DNA of 64,000 nt from Exophiala sp. HKRS030 (taxonomy: Eukaryota; Ascomycota; Eurotiomycetes; Chaetothyriales; Herpotrichiellaceae). The notes beneath the pieces were generated by a model. It saw only the letters and a list, made by a program, of their open reading frames with translations. It was not told the origin of the DNA and did no database searches. The position numbers and the translations under genes were made by a program. Shown piece by piece: positions 1 through 10,741 of this stretch. The stretch is taken from assembly GCA_023897205.1 (NCBI GenBank), contig JAHWDD010000003.1:5583665-5647664 (forward strand). The letters run 5' to 3'. How positions within the stretch are numbered: position 1 is the stretch's first letter; each line of letters opens with the position of its first letter.

Positions 1-1
1 G

Positions 2-655
2 GCGTTTTACGCCGCGCACTGGCATGCCCTTGCTGAGCCTGAACCAGATCTCATCCCCAATACCGTGCAAGTGCGTAATTGCCTGCCGCTCGACCTCTCC
101 CTAATATCACCACCACCATCGTTGAATGATGTGATTTGTCAGAGTAGCATGGAAACATGGGAGATTGCGCGGAGCTTGGCCACAGTCGTCGGCATCCAAA
201 CACTATATTTTAATGGCGTGAGTTCATCTTCTTTAGCTATTCCGTTTATTCTGCTCCAAATACCCTAAGGAGTGAGGCTAAGCAATGACTCTGAACGGTA
301 GCCAGCGATTCTCATCAATTTTGGAACACAGACGATCACCACGTTCGTGTCGCTCAGTACAACGCTCACCACAACGAAAACGATTACGAAGAGTTGGATC
401 TCAAGGCAAAAGATTGACGCCGTTGAGACCAGTGGCGTTGATAGCGGTGACGGCAGGGCTTTCAGTGACGATAACGATAACGAGAAGGATGAGTATGCAT
501 CGGAGCAGGAGCACACCGTCACGGTCACAATGACGAGGGGCGCCGACGAATCCGTCGTCACCAGAACGCTTGTCCTAGAGAGTGTCCGCCCAGAACCACA
601 GATGACCGCCGGTAATGTAGATGGTGGGGAACTGGGTCATGGTGCAGAAAAATAA
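2..655 (+). CDS. 3' part of an unrecognised gene, cut by the left edge
   Basis: The frame is open from base 2. A GTGAGT donor at 218 and an ACAG acceptor ending at 331 join two open stretches (2-217 and 332-655) in the same phase, which supports a 114 bp intron. The first exon is an ordinary mixed sequence with the stretch METWEIARSLATVVGIQT. The second opens with a threonine-rich run (TITTFVSLSTTLTTT) and later has TVTVTMTR and VVTRTLVLES, patterns common in fungal cell-wall or secreted glycoproteins, mixed with an acidic DDNDNEKDEY stretch. The start lies outside the window and I do not recognise the family. The overlapping minus-strand frame is less convincing because it needs no splice and reads as a reversed low-complexity copy. 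Confidence 0.4.
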
Positions 656-1295
656 CCAGATGATGATGTGGTGGTGGATGCAGTGGTCTCGACAACTACC
701 GTTCTTGGAGTAGAAACTAGGACGAGGATGGTGAGCAGAGCTTTTTGAACACATCCTCTACGCCAGTAAGGTAAGGGCTGCAATAATTTGAACAAGAAAA
801 GACTACTGAGGATTTCTTTTGCTAAGGATCATCTGAAAGAAGGGGTTCTAGAGCCAGCTATATGATCTCCAAACCCCTCAGCGTCTAGGCATATGAAAGG
901 TGACATAAATCATACTTAGATATATATTGGACGTTGACGATGTGAAGAAGCTAAAGCTGCTCGAGTCGATTGAAAACCTGTCAGCACCGTTTGGTTTCGA
1001 AGAGCTCGACTGAGTTCCACGACCCGAGCGTCATCCTCTCAAGAGGCGGTACTAATGATCTGACGTAGCTTTTATTTTTACACGCCGTGCAGCTCCCGGG
1101 TCATTACCAAGATCGATGTGCAACAGCCAGACAGACAACTAGTCTCGCATTTATTGATATTCTTGCCTTACCATATGAAGTGGTGGCAGGCCTGACTTGT
1201 CAAAGGGTGCACGCAAGGCTGAGAGTTCAAGGGGCGGGACTCGTTTTATGTCCCTTCGCCACTACTGGATCAGGTTTTGTGTCTTTCCACGAGCA
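656..1295. other. Intergenic, no gene seen
   Basis: No family, splice-consistent open frame or repeat was recognised. It lies between the 3' ends of two convergent genes. Confidence 0.6.
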
Positions 1296-2399
1296 TCATC
1301 TACCAACACTAGAATACGCCTTCCCTCCAGCCTGCTCATCTACATGAATACACTCTTGCAAACCACACAAATTAAACGCATCCTTAATACTAAACTCAGC
1401 CTCACCAGGAGCCGATGACGACGACGATGGAACGCCTGTCTCCTTAAACGCCTTCAAATCCGCCGAAGCACTCCTGATAACTGACTCAAGCAACAACGCC
1501 GGATAAATGACGATCCTAAACCCAATCTCCCGCGCCTCCTCAACCGTCGACAACGGCGTAAACCCACCGGGGACGACATTCAACAACACCGGCGTCTGCG
1601 TCTCGCGGAAAATGTCGCACACCTTTACCGCCTCGTCGCGGCTCTTCAGAGCTTCGAAGAAGACGACGTCGACGCCGATCCGTACGGCTTCTTGTAGTCG
1701 CGCGATCGCTTCGTCAAAGCCGTATGTTTGGTTGGCGTCCGTGCGGGCGATAATCAGCATGTCGGATTGGAGCTGGTTGCGTGTATCGACGGCGGCGCGC
1801 AGGCGGCTGTAGTAGACGTCGCGCTCGACGAGCTGTTTGCCGAGGAGATGGCCGCAGCGCTTCTCTTGGACCTATTTTGTCAGTTAGTGAAAAAGTCAGT
1901 TCGCATCGCAATAAGTCTTGCCTAGACTAAGGGAATGTACCTGATCTTCAATATGCAGCGCCGCAACGCCCGCACGCGCATACTGCGTCACTGTCCGGCT
2001 GACCATGATCGGTCCCCCATACCCGGTGTCCGCATCTGCAATCAACGGCACCGATGGATCGAGCGCCGCGATCATCTCGGCGTTGCTCCGCATGTCGTTC
2101 AGTGTCGCTAGCCCCATGTCTGCCCAGCCGAGCCTTGATATCGATGTCCCTGCTCCAGTCTATGAGGCGATAAAACGCATTAGATCTGTTTCGGTATGCA
2201 GGGATTTTGGACGTACCATGTACAAAGCGTCGAAACCGGCGGCGAGCGCCAGTCTGGCTGACAACCCATCGAATACTCCCGGGCACACAATTACCTTTTT
2301 GGGGTCGTTTAGGAGTTCTCGAAGACGGCGTCCACCGCTGAGGGGTGCGATGGCCGGTGTTGGGTTTCCATGACCATGGTCTGCAGTGGTCGAGGCCAT
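1296..2399 (-). CDS. Isocitrate lyase / PEP mutase superfamily enzyme
   Basis: Three exons on the minus strand: 2399-2217, 2159-1941 and 1871-1296. Introns are 2160-2216 (57 bp, GTACGT donor) and 1872-1940 (GTACAT donor), and all junctions are phase 0, giving 325 residues. The frame shows the superfamily marks in order: CPGVFDGLSARLALAAGFDA, TGAGTSISRLGWADMGLAT, the metal-site loop ADADTGYGG, HIEDQ, the catalytic loop KRCGH, then IIARTDA and FFEAL. Known members cleave or hydrolyse C-C bonds in 2-oxo/di- or tricarboxylates (oxaloacetate acetylhydrolase, 2-methylisocitrate lyase, dimethylmalate lyase). The KRCGH loop argues for a lyase/hydrolase rather than a phosphonomutase, but the substrate cannot be assigned by eye. 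The ATG at 2399 is chosen because the longer frame begins with TTG. The C-terminus has an unusual serine run and ends in SSVGR. Confidence 0.88.
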
Positions 2400-2975
2400 G
2401 GTTCCACGAGGCCTGACAGCTTGATTGCGTTGATACCAGTGCAGAACAATTTCGAAATCTTGTTGTACCAACGACTATCGATTTTTACGATTTGCCGAGG
2501 CTATGTGATGTGTATCACCTTTTACTCCATTGTGGGTGTCAAGCTTTCTCGCTGTAATGATTCGCGGAGTTGGAGATCCGATCTCCAAGCTCTCCATATG
2601 GCGAGCACGACATAACGTGTCACCGCCTCAATTTGACACTGAGCCTGATGACAAAACTGAATTTCACGCCATGCATTGTTATGTACATTTCCCTCTGACC
2701 TTGCCATCGACATGCGTGCGCGGTCAGTCATGGCTGAGGTATCTTGTTCAACTATCAGAAACCCCGATATCTGATTCGTAAAACATTGTTTGCCTGCGTC
2801 TCTGCTAGCATTGAAGAGTCGTAAATGGTCATGACGGCAACAAGAATCTCTACATATGAGCACATGAATGCATCAAATAAAACCCACAGTGTAATAGCCT
2901 GAACCAAAATCCCTTCGAAATATGTGCCCCTCCCTGCTCTTCTTCTTGCGAGCATACAAGCACTGAACACGACTT
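2400..2975. other. Intergenic between two minus-strand genes
   Basis: This stretch serves as the upstream region of the lyase-family gene and the downstream region of the kinase-like gene. No further gene was recognised. Confidence 0.6.
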
Positions 2976-4150
2976 TCATGACTTGGTATGGTCCCGTTCA
3001 CCGGACAGTGAGGCTCGCTCTCCTTCATTCAAGCGCGGAGGTCCTGCACCGTCTTCAAATGCCGCGTATTTGTCGACGAGGAAGTATATATCGTCGTAAG
3101 CACTGTTCGACTCAGGTTAGTCTTGATTATGGTGCACCAGGAGGAATTGAGCTTGTCTTACGTTTGACGCACTGCTTTTCCTTGTGACATATGGTTAACC
3201 GAATATATGACATTGTAGTAAATGCTGTACAACCGATTCCTGTCATCCCATTCCTCGCGAGGCTCACTAGGTCCGTGGTACTTTAGATACGTCCTCGTGT
3301 AGACCCTGTTGTGGATTTTGTTGTAATGGCATCTCCAATTCCCGATCTCCATCTCATGATGCGCGTACATGGCGGCAGCGTCAAAAAGGTATATATCACC
3401 CGTCTGGTACGAAGTTCCTGTGTTGCCTTCCCAGAGGTCGCTGTGGATCAGCGATGGCTTGATAGTTCGACCATCTTTGGCTAAATTGCCGAGGAGAATA
3501 GCAATCACTCGCTCTAGGAGGCGATCTTGCAAGGTTTGAAGGTCTTCCCAAAGCCCGTTCGTTTCCACATCGAGACTAATGACATGCTTGAGCAGCTTTG
3601 TGAAGAACACTGTCCAGCTACTCTCCCAAGCCACCATCTGAGGTATCCGGCCTTGACAGGTCGTGATGTGGAAGCCAAATTGACCAGTTGGAGAGACGCT
3701 CGTCCTGTGAAGCTTTGCCAGCTTTGAACAGAGCTGTGTTGGTTCCGGTGTCCTGTCATTCATGTCGATGAACTCGGAAAGGAAGAAGAAGACCTCAGGT
3801 CCCGAGGCTTTGAATTGTCCCCATGACACAGGACGCGGTACCAAGTCTGGTGCTGTATTGTAGAGTTCAGTCATTGAATTAAATTCGCCTTCCATCATAA
3901 CATGTCCGGCGTCTCCAGATGCACACTTTACAAAAAAGGATGCTTGGGACTCGTCGGATAGTTCGACATCCAGTCGGGCCGTTATAGTCCATGCTGAACG
4001 GCCAAATTTGTTCGCAGAGAGGAGACGTGAGCCTGGTGGGAGTGCATCGATGACAGCTTGGTCAACAGAGAAATCGCCATCATATACACGAGTCTCAGTT
4101 TGTTGACGTTCCGTCTGGTGAATGGTCTGGACGACTGCGGCAGCAGCCAT
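2976..4150 (-). CDS. Fructosamine/ketosamine-3-kinase family protein
   Basis: Two exons, 4150-3162 and 3102-2976, with a 59 bp intron (GTAAG donor, AACAG acceptor) give 371 residues. The first exon carries the small-molecule kinase fold: FFVKCASGDAGHVMMEGEF in the N-lobe, VSWGQFK, the catalytic loop SLIHSDLWEGNTG and the metal-binding LFDAAAMYAHHEMEIG. It continues with EEWDDRNRLYSIYYN. The intron restores a C-terminal helix reading RQTAYDDIYFLVDKYA, typical of fungal fructosamine-kinase-like proteins, whereas the unspliced frame stops early after AVRQT. Family members phosphorylate protein-bound ketosamines for deglycation, and many fungal ones are annotated only as protein-ribulosamine kinase-like. 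The first ATG at 4150 is used because the upstream extension starts with GTG. Confidence 0.88.
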
Positions 4151-5500
4151 AGCTGAATAATGGAATCTCACAGGAAGCTAAGGCCTGACGCCCTGAGTAA
4201 AGCACACAGCTTGGAAGAGAGAGAAAGTTGACATTCTCAGTGGTAGCTATGATCAGGCTCGCCCTTTATTCATGCTGCATGATGTCCGCACCGCCAGGAA
4301 CGACAGTAAGCATGGTCCAGGGCAAGGAGGTTCGAAACGCTTGCCGTCTGCCCGCAATTCGAGAAGCTTGGGTCTCCATCAGGCGTGTTTAGAAGCGAGC
4401 TCCATGTGCGATCGACTATTGGCGGCGAAGGAGCCCCAGGCGTTCCAAGAAGCGAGAAAGGTTACACCCAGCGAAAGGTGTGGCTAGTTATTTGGTTAGC
4501 TTATTGGCGCCGACCAGCGGCCCGTCCGTTTTAGTCTTTGACCTTCGGGAGTCAATCATGTCCTCATATCTATTCGAACTCAGACCTTACGACCTTTGGA
4601 TCACCCCACAAGTATTACAGCATATTTGATCACACACCTTTGCCCGAAAGGAACTTGTCTCGCAACAGATTTCTTCGGTGCTGATGCTTGAGACAGAATA
4701 GTGGAGACCAGCCTCGGCCCCTGAGTCTTGCGGCTTGCAAAGCTCTTTGTAGCTGCAGGTCTCGGATAGCCAACATGATCAAAGATAGCGCCTAAGGATC
4801 CCGGTCGGAACACCAATTGGACAGTCTAATCCATGTTCAGGTGTCAGTTGCCCAGTGTGTCCTGCAGAACGACCACAGGACCGCGCCTCTAAAGCATACG
4901 CAATACGGAATAGACGGCCCGGGGCTGGCGAAGACGCCGGTGAAACTCCTGTGCATGCAGGGTGAGGCGATAGGATCAAGGCGCTTACGAGCTGTGAACT
5001 GTCGAACTCCTCAACAAGTATGATACTGACTATGCAGGAAACTGTCAATCCTCGATCTCAGAATGTCAGGTTACAGTGCCTACCTTGCTGGTATGTCTTT
5101 TCGAGAATGAGCCACGAAAGCACCACCCCGCACATTGTATGATCGGCACACTCTCAGTCCGAGCGTTGGCACAATTGACTCCCTGCTGAAGCGCGTTGGG
5201 TTCGGCTTCACCTTGAAATCGCACAGTCCTTTCAACTTGACTGCGGCTCTGTTGTTGCCGAGAATCTCCTCTTCATCTCAATGTGATCCTGATTGCTCCA
5301 ACCCCATAGGAGACAACGAACGGCTTTCTTAGCCTTACCTTCGATCTCGTGGCACGATGCGCGATGTGTATGCATGGTTGACTGTTATGAGAACGACTGG
5401 GTATCACATCCGATAGGCCTTTGCAATTCGCTTCTGGCAAACTCCTATGGTCAGCTAGTTGCGAAACTCGTCGAATTAATCAACTAATGAAGTGCTTCAG
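4151..5500. other. Intergenic; upstream region of the first NLR
   Basis: Only short overlapping frames are present, none recognised. The stretch probably holds the promoter and a short first exon of the NLR that starts downstream. One possible exon is a brief ATG frame at 5358-5366 followed by a GTGTAT donor, and another is an ATG frame near 5063 ending at a GTATGT donor. Neither can be confirmed from sequence alone. Confidence 0.4.
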
Positions 5501-8500
5501 TTCAACAAATTCCGGTCTCAGGCGAAGAGCCAGACCATTCGTGCCGAAGAGCCTACCGATGCTCCCACCATTCCGGAAAAGAAATTGTCAATCAGCTCGA
5601 CCTTAGAGTGGGCACGGAGGAAAAGTTCAAGCTCGGTCACAACTCGAGGGGACACTGATATACGTATTGGGCACAAAAATGATGCTGAACTTCCGTCAAC
5701 GCAGCCCGGCGAAAGCCTAGGCCTTCAACTTGTGCATCAGCCACCCCTTTCGCCACCAGTCGATATAATATTTGTACATGGCCTAGGGGGACACAGCCGT
5801 AACACGTGGTCATATCAACACAATCCAGAATATTTTTGGCCCGGCCTCTGGCTTCCGCGGGATCTGGTGATAGGGAAAGCAAGAATATTCACATTTGGAT
5901 ATGACGCCAAAATTCTGGGCCCCAAAAAGATAACCACAATACTAGAATTCGCTAAAACGCTCTTGTTCGACATGCGCGCGGCCACAGATGTCGATGGCCA
6001 GAGCTTCCGTATTGGACGAGTGCCTATCATTCTCGTTGCTCATTCAATGGGAGGCCTTGTCGTAAAAGAGGCTTACCTTGCAGCCCAAAATGATTCGAAC
6101 TATAAAGATCTCTTCCAATCCATTTCGGCAATGGTATTTCTCGCAACTCCCCATCGTGGCGCGGATCTTGCACTTGATCTGGACCGGATTCTCAAGTACG
6201 TTTTGTCATCGAGGAAAAGTTTCGTGAACGATCTACAGAAGACTTCATCAAACCTACAAAAGTTGAATGATCAGTTTCGTCTGGTTGCCAACAATCTGTC
6301 AATTGTCTCTTTCTACGAAGATCGCGACACAGGGATCACAGATAGACTCAGTCTGCGCATCGTTCCCAGAGAGTCTGCAGTTCTAGGATACGAGAAGGAA
6401 GAGTCACGACCTCTTTTTGCTGATCATCATAACATCTGCAAATTTATGCACGAGAACGATGCAAACTACGTTGCGGTCCGAAATGCGCTTCGTGGGATGG
6501 TGAGAAATTTCAGCGTCAAATATGCTGAGGAGGCAAAACGCCATGCATTGGCCGCTGCTGCAGGTGTGAAGACCGCCCTTTGCGTTACCGAAGATCCCTC
6601 GGTAACAAGATTCTTCTTCGATCATCGTCGGATGGACGGTAGCTGTGAATGGATGTTGGAAGAACCGGAATATCAAAGTTGGCTTGCAGACAGAAAATCG
6701 CACGTCTTGTGGTTTCACGGACCTCCAGCTACCGGTAAGTCAATCGTCGCAAGCTACGTAATCAAGAACCTATTGGAGAATGGCCATCCATGTCTCTACC
6801 ATTTCTTCACTTTTGGCGACCAGTGGAAGCGCTCACTTGGCAATATGATAAGATCCATTATCTATCAAGCCGCCTGTAGTATACCGGGTGTTCTGGAACT
6901 CCTTTCGGAATCGCCACTGGCAGATCAAGGCTTTGAAAAGTGTGGCTACCGTTACTTGTGGGACAAATTATTCAAACCAGCATTATTCCGCAAGGCATCA
7001 GATCAAGCGATATTCTTGGTTCTTGATGCGATCGATGAATCCGAGGCCCCGAAAGCCGCGATAGAACTGCTGAAAGATTTGGATCTTTCGGAAGTACCAA
7101 TAAAAGTGTTCATGACCAGTCGCAGAACCGACGCAATACTTTCTGCACATCATAAATTGCATCCAACGATCCAGACAGGCGTCATTGATGGAGACGCTGC
7201 GACCCATACCTCCTTCGATATCCGGAGGTTTGTTGAAGTTGAGATTCAGAGCATTGGTACCACACCTTCTGCCAGAGAGCAACTCAAGACCGAGGTGCTG
7301 GGCCGCGCAAAAGGAAATTTCCTATGGGTTAGTCTTGTGATTGAAGATCTCCGCAATTGCCAGACAGAGGAGGAGATTTTTGAAGTACTCAACAGTGTCC
7401 CAAGCGGCATTAGTGAGTTGTACCAGAGCATGGAGGCAGCAATTCTGGGGAAAGCGAGCAAATCGAACATTGCACTTACCCGAACAATATTACGCTGGGT
7501 GATATGTTCACCCCATGCATTGACCGTTCGTGAATTAGCTCATGCAGCAGCTAATGGGCACGGTACGATTTTAGATCTTAGGCGCACGCTCCGAGATCAT
7601 TGTGGACAATTTCTGACCATTGATGGTTCTGACCATGTTGTTGCGGTCCATCAAACAGCAAAGGAATACTTCATGTCGCATTCAGGCACTGAACTCGCTA
7701 TTCATGCTGAGGCCGCGCATGAAGAGATACTTCTGGAATATCTGGCAAGTCTGCGTAAACCAATTCTTGGTCCCGACACAGAGCAAGACATCGAAGAACT
7801 AAGCCACCAGTTTCCCTTCAACGTACAATCAGCCACGACGTGGGGCTATCATCTTGGCTTTGTCCACCCCTTATCAAATAAAGTGCTTGACGCGCTGGAG
7901 GCTTTCTTCAGCAATGATTACGTACTTCGGTGGATTCACCTCCTTGCACTGAAGCGACAGCTTACTTTGCTGGTAAAGTGTGCAACGGCTATCACCAAAT
8001 TTGCGGGAAGCAACCGTAAGCTCAATATGTCTCGTAACCCGATGTTACATCGCCTTTCGGTATTGGAACTTCTCGACGGTTGGGCTGTTGATCTGGTAAG
8101 GATCGTTGGAAAGTTCAGCGGCCAGGTTTTGACCCAGCCAACATCAATCTATCACATAGTTCCTGCCCTTTGTCCCACAGAATCCGCCATTCACCGACGG
8201 TTTGGGTCAGTGCTTCGCATGAACCTCCGAGTGTTATCCGCTTCTGAAAATTGGAGTGACACCTTCGCACGTATCTCAATTCCCCATGGCGAACCGGCAT
8301 GGAAGATCGCCTGCGCTGGACCCTACGTGGCTGCGTCAACACAGCGAGGGATCGTCCATGTATGGAGCGCAACAGATTTTCGGACAATTTGCTTGATCCG
8401 TCATTCGGAGCCCGTTACTGAGTTCTGCTTGAATAACCCAGGTACACGATTGGTATCATACGGCATTGAGACCACAAAAGTTTGGAGCATACCAACCGGA

Positions 8501-10411
8501 CAACTCATCCTCAGTACAGAAAATCCGAAGAAAGCCAGAGCTATGTCTTTAAGACTCCTGGAAGGTGATCAAAAAGTTCTGGTAGCATCAGATGACAGAG
8601 TAGTAAGATCTTTGTCTCTCTCAGATACCTCCCCAAATTGGGTTCCACTGAACTCCCGTTTGCTGAAGGAGGAATCGCAAACAGATAAACGTTTCGTCAA
8701 CACTCCATCCTGCTTAGAGATCGATCCCAAAGGCACCATGGTCGCAGTCTCTTACAGGGCTTTTCCACTCTCTGTGTGGAGTCTGGACAATGCAAAATTG
8801 ATTAGCCGTTGCAGAAGAACGGGCAGTAACCACAAGGTGGTGCAAGACAGAGCCAATTGGTTTGCAGTTGATTTCTTCACCTGGAATCCTGTGACTGGAC
8901 ATATAATTGGTGTTTACAAAGACAAGACACTCTTCAAATGGCACCCGTTCTCGGGCGAGGGCCAAGAAATAAATGCAGCGGTTGATGCAATTGCCTCAAG
9001 TCGTGATGGGAAGCTTTTCGTCACAAGTAACAGTGATGGTACCGTACGAGTATGGAACTTTTCCTACTTCAGCGTCATCTATCAGCTATCGTCGGGGGAT
9101 CTAGTAACGGGCCTATCTTTCAATCCCGAGGGTACTCGATTCTACGATGTACGGGGCTCGTCAATCACCGCATGGGAACCGAATGGATTACTTCGACTTC
9201 GAGAAGCTGACGAAGCGTTTAGTGATACCGCAAGTGATGACCAACCTCGAACTCCAACGTCCCATTTCTCGGAAGCCACCGCGCCACAGCTCTACGATAT
9301 GACGGCATTGTCCGCTGCTCCGTCTGGAGAATTGTGTCTGATCGGCAATGAGGACGGGGATCTGACTGTCATCGATGTAAAGACAGGCAGCAAAGCTGAA
9401 GCTTCCAAGTTCCACAACTTTCTAGGTATCAGCCACATAGCATGGAGCTCCGATAGCCGAATTTTAGCTGCAGCAGACCTGAGTGCTGATGTCCAAGTGC
9501 TGCGCATTGAGGAAGAGCCGACACATCCAACTGTGCCTCAGTCTCCGAGGGAATTATCGAAACCGAAGCTCGTACTAAATGGACGCGCGATACACCAATT
9601 AACACTTCGTCAGTCACCTGAAGAACTGCTTGTTCTGACTCATGGCCATGCTCAAATCTGGGATATAAGCGGTGATGTGTTACGCATTGAAATGGATATC
9701 AAGGATACCGTCGAGGAGAGGCAGTGGCTGACACATCCTTACGAGGCCGACTTACTTCTTGCAGTAGGACCGCACAACATCATCTGCTACCTTTGGGCCA
9801 CTCTGCAGCCGGTCCATCGCTTCGAAGTTTCAAAAACTACATTTACGCTGGGAAAACAGATGACGTTTAATGGTACGGGAAAGCCCACATTCCAAGGGGT
9901 CCAACCACCGCGTCTCTTGGAAGCAGTATCGGAGTATTCGACTGAGGCAGTGTACAAGTGCATTCTAGGTCAGGACGGGCGACATTTGATATCTTATACC
10001 AAGCGCACATCGGCAGATTCTAGAGTCCATAAACAGGTCCTGGTGTTCGATTTTGCCGAGCTCTTGTCTCCGAAAATTCAGAGCTTTGCATCGCCAATAT
10101 CCTCTCTGGATATCTCGGAGGATGTTGTGGGAGAGGTGGAACTGATCTTGGGTGTATTGCCTGGCTCGCGTATTGTGTATTTGGACCGAGACTTATGGGT
10201 CTGTTCAACGAGGATTGGCAGCAAGTCTGCGGACAAGGAATTGGTGCGCCATTACTTCATTCCCCGAGATTGGTCGAGCGTTGATTCCTTAGACAAATGC
10301 ACATTACTGCCCGATGGAACTATCCTTTGTCCAAGAGATGGGGATGTTGCCATTATCAAGAGCGATCTACTCAAAGACCCAGCGGTCGGTGACAATCGAT
10401 GGCATGCATAG
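5501..10411 (+). CDS. NLR-like protein: alpha/beta hydrolase (SesB-type) - NACHT - WD-like repeats
   Basis: One long exon of about 1636 residues. In order: a basic/serine-rich leader; a hydrolase domain with IIFVHGLGG, the serine nucleophile elbow VAHSMGGLVVKEAY and FLATPHRGA; then DHRRMDGSCEWMLEEPEYQSWL-like pre-NACHT sequence (positions about 6628-6690). Next come a Walker A loop GPPATGKS (near 6718-6740), Walker B FLVLDAIDES and the VFMTSRR sensor. The C-terminal half is a degenerate beta-propeller with repeated V-W endings (TKVWS, SVWSL, VRVWNF). This is the classical architecture of fungal STAND/NLR proteins, which act in non-self recognition or regulated cell death. The hydrolase is the presumed effector. 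No in-frame ATG precedes the hydrolase, so a short upstream exon must exist. A CTTCAG acceptor ends at 5500. The repeats are not near-identical, unlike fast-evolving HNWD types. Confidence 0.85.
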   Translation, partial: FNKFRSQAKSQTIRAEEPTDAPTIPEKKLSISSTLEWARRKSSSSVTTRGDTDIRIGHKNDAELPSTQPGESLGLQLVHQPPLSPPVDIIFVHGLGGHSRNTWSYQHNPEYFWPGLWLPRDLVIGKARIFTFGYDAKILGPKKITTILEFAKTLLFDMRAATDVDGQSFRIGRVPIILVAHSMGGLVVKEAYLAAQNDSNYKDLFQSISAMVFLATPHRGADLALDLDRILKYVLSSRKSFVNDLQKTSSNLQKLNDQFRLVANNLSIVSFYEDRDTGITDRLSLRIVPRESAVLGYEKEESRPLFADHHNICKFMHENDANYVAVRNALRGMVRNFSVKYAEEAKRHALAAAAGVKTALCVTEDPSVTRFFFDHRRMDGSCEWMLEEPEYQSWLADRKSHVLWFHGPPATGKSIVASYVIKNLLENGHPCLYHFFTFGDQWKRSLGNMIRSIIYQAACSIPGVLELLSESPLADQGFEKCGYRYLWDKLFKPALFRKASDQAIFLVLDAIDESEAPKAAIELLKDLDLSEVPIKVFMTSRRTDAILSAHHKLHPTIQTGVIDGDAATHTSFDIRRFVEVEIQSIGTTPSAREQLKTEVLGRAKGNFLWVSLVIEDLRNCQTEEEIFEVLNSVPSGISELYQSMEAAILGKASKSNIALTRTILRWVICSPHALTVRELAHAAANGHGTILDLRRTLRDHCGQFLTIDGSDHVVAVHQTAKEYFMSHSGTELAIHAEAAHEEILLEYLASLRKPILGPDTEQDIEELSHQFPFNVQSATTWGYHLGFVHPLSNKVLDALEAFFSNDYVLRWIHLLALKRQLTLLVKCATAITKFAGSNRKLNMSRNPMLHRLSVLELLDGWAVDLVRIVGKFSGQVLTQPTSIYHIVPALCPTESAIHRRFGSVLRMNLRVLSASENWSDTFARISIPHGEPAWKIACAGPYVAASTQRGIVHVWSATDFRTICLIRHSEPVTEFCLNNPGTRLVSYGIETTKVWSIPTGQLILSTENPKKARAMSLRLLEGDQKVLVASDDRVVRSLSLSDTSPNWVPLNSRLLKEESQTDKRFVNTPSCLEIDPKGTMVAVSYRAFPLSVWSLDNAKLISRCRRTGSNHKVVQDRANWFAVDFFTWNPVTGHIIGVYKDKTLFKWHPFSGEGQEINAAVDAIASSRDGKLFVTSNSDGTVRVWNFSYFSVIYQLSSGDLVTGLSFNPEGTRFYDVRGSSITAWEPNGLLRLREADEAFSDTASDDQPRTPTSHFSEATAPQLYDMTALSAAPSGELCLIGNEDGDLTVIDVKTGSKAEASKFHNFLGISHIAWSSDSRILAAADLSADVQVLRIEEEPTHPTVPQSPRELSKPKLVLNGRAIHQLTLRQSPEELLVLTHGHAQIWDISGDVLRIEMDIKDTVEERQWLTHPYEADLLLAVGPHNIICYLWATLQPVHRFEVSKTTFTLGKQMTFNGTGKPTFQGVQPPRLLEAVSEYSTEAVYKCILGQDGRHLISYTKRTSADSRVHKQVLVFDFAELLSPKIQSFASPISSLDISEDVVGEVELILGVLPGSRIVYLDRDLWVCSTRIGSKSADKELVRHYFIPRDWSSVDSLDKCTLLPDGTILCPRDGDVAIIKSDLLKDPAVGDNRWHA

Positions 10412-10741
10412 ATATATATCAAAGCATAATGTAACTCTGTAATTGTCCATCATCACATAAAAATCCCACGAACAAGGCCTTTTTACATGCACAGCAAACC
10501 CCGCATAACCCCACCATTCGACCAAAAGCCGAGGGGGCACGGGGGGCCACCGGGGGCCTATCTTGGGACGAACGTGCTGTTTGACAATGAAGCGTTCTTC
10601 TAGTTAGAACAATCCCTCAATACGAGTTCCATAACTAGGGCCAAGTTTAGGGATATCAGGTATCTGTGGCGCAAACTCTATGCTTTCATAGGTAGCCCAC
10701 TCGACTCTGAAAGACCCTCCTGTCCAGGGCAGAACGTACCA
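10412..10741. other. Intergenic spacer
   Basis: About 330 bases between two plus-strand genes, with G-rich runs near 10530-10560. No gene was recognised. Confidence 0.6.

Noticed and set aside
265..561. Minus-strand 98-codon frame
   Set aside because: It overlaps the better-supported spliced plus-strand exon and is low-complexity without a family.
4560..4620. Possible tRNA around ttcgaactc
   Set aside because: No cloverleaf arms or acceptor stem could be paired around it.
6735..6740. GTAAGT inside the first NLR as a splice donor
   Set aside because: It codes for the GKS end of the Walker A loop, and splicing it out would destroy the NACHT domain while the frame is open throughout.
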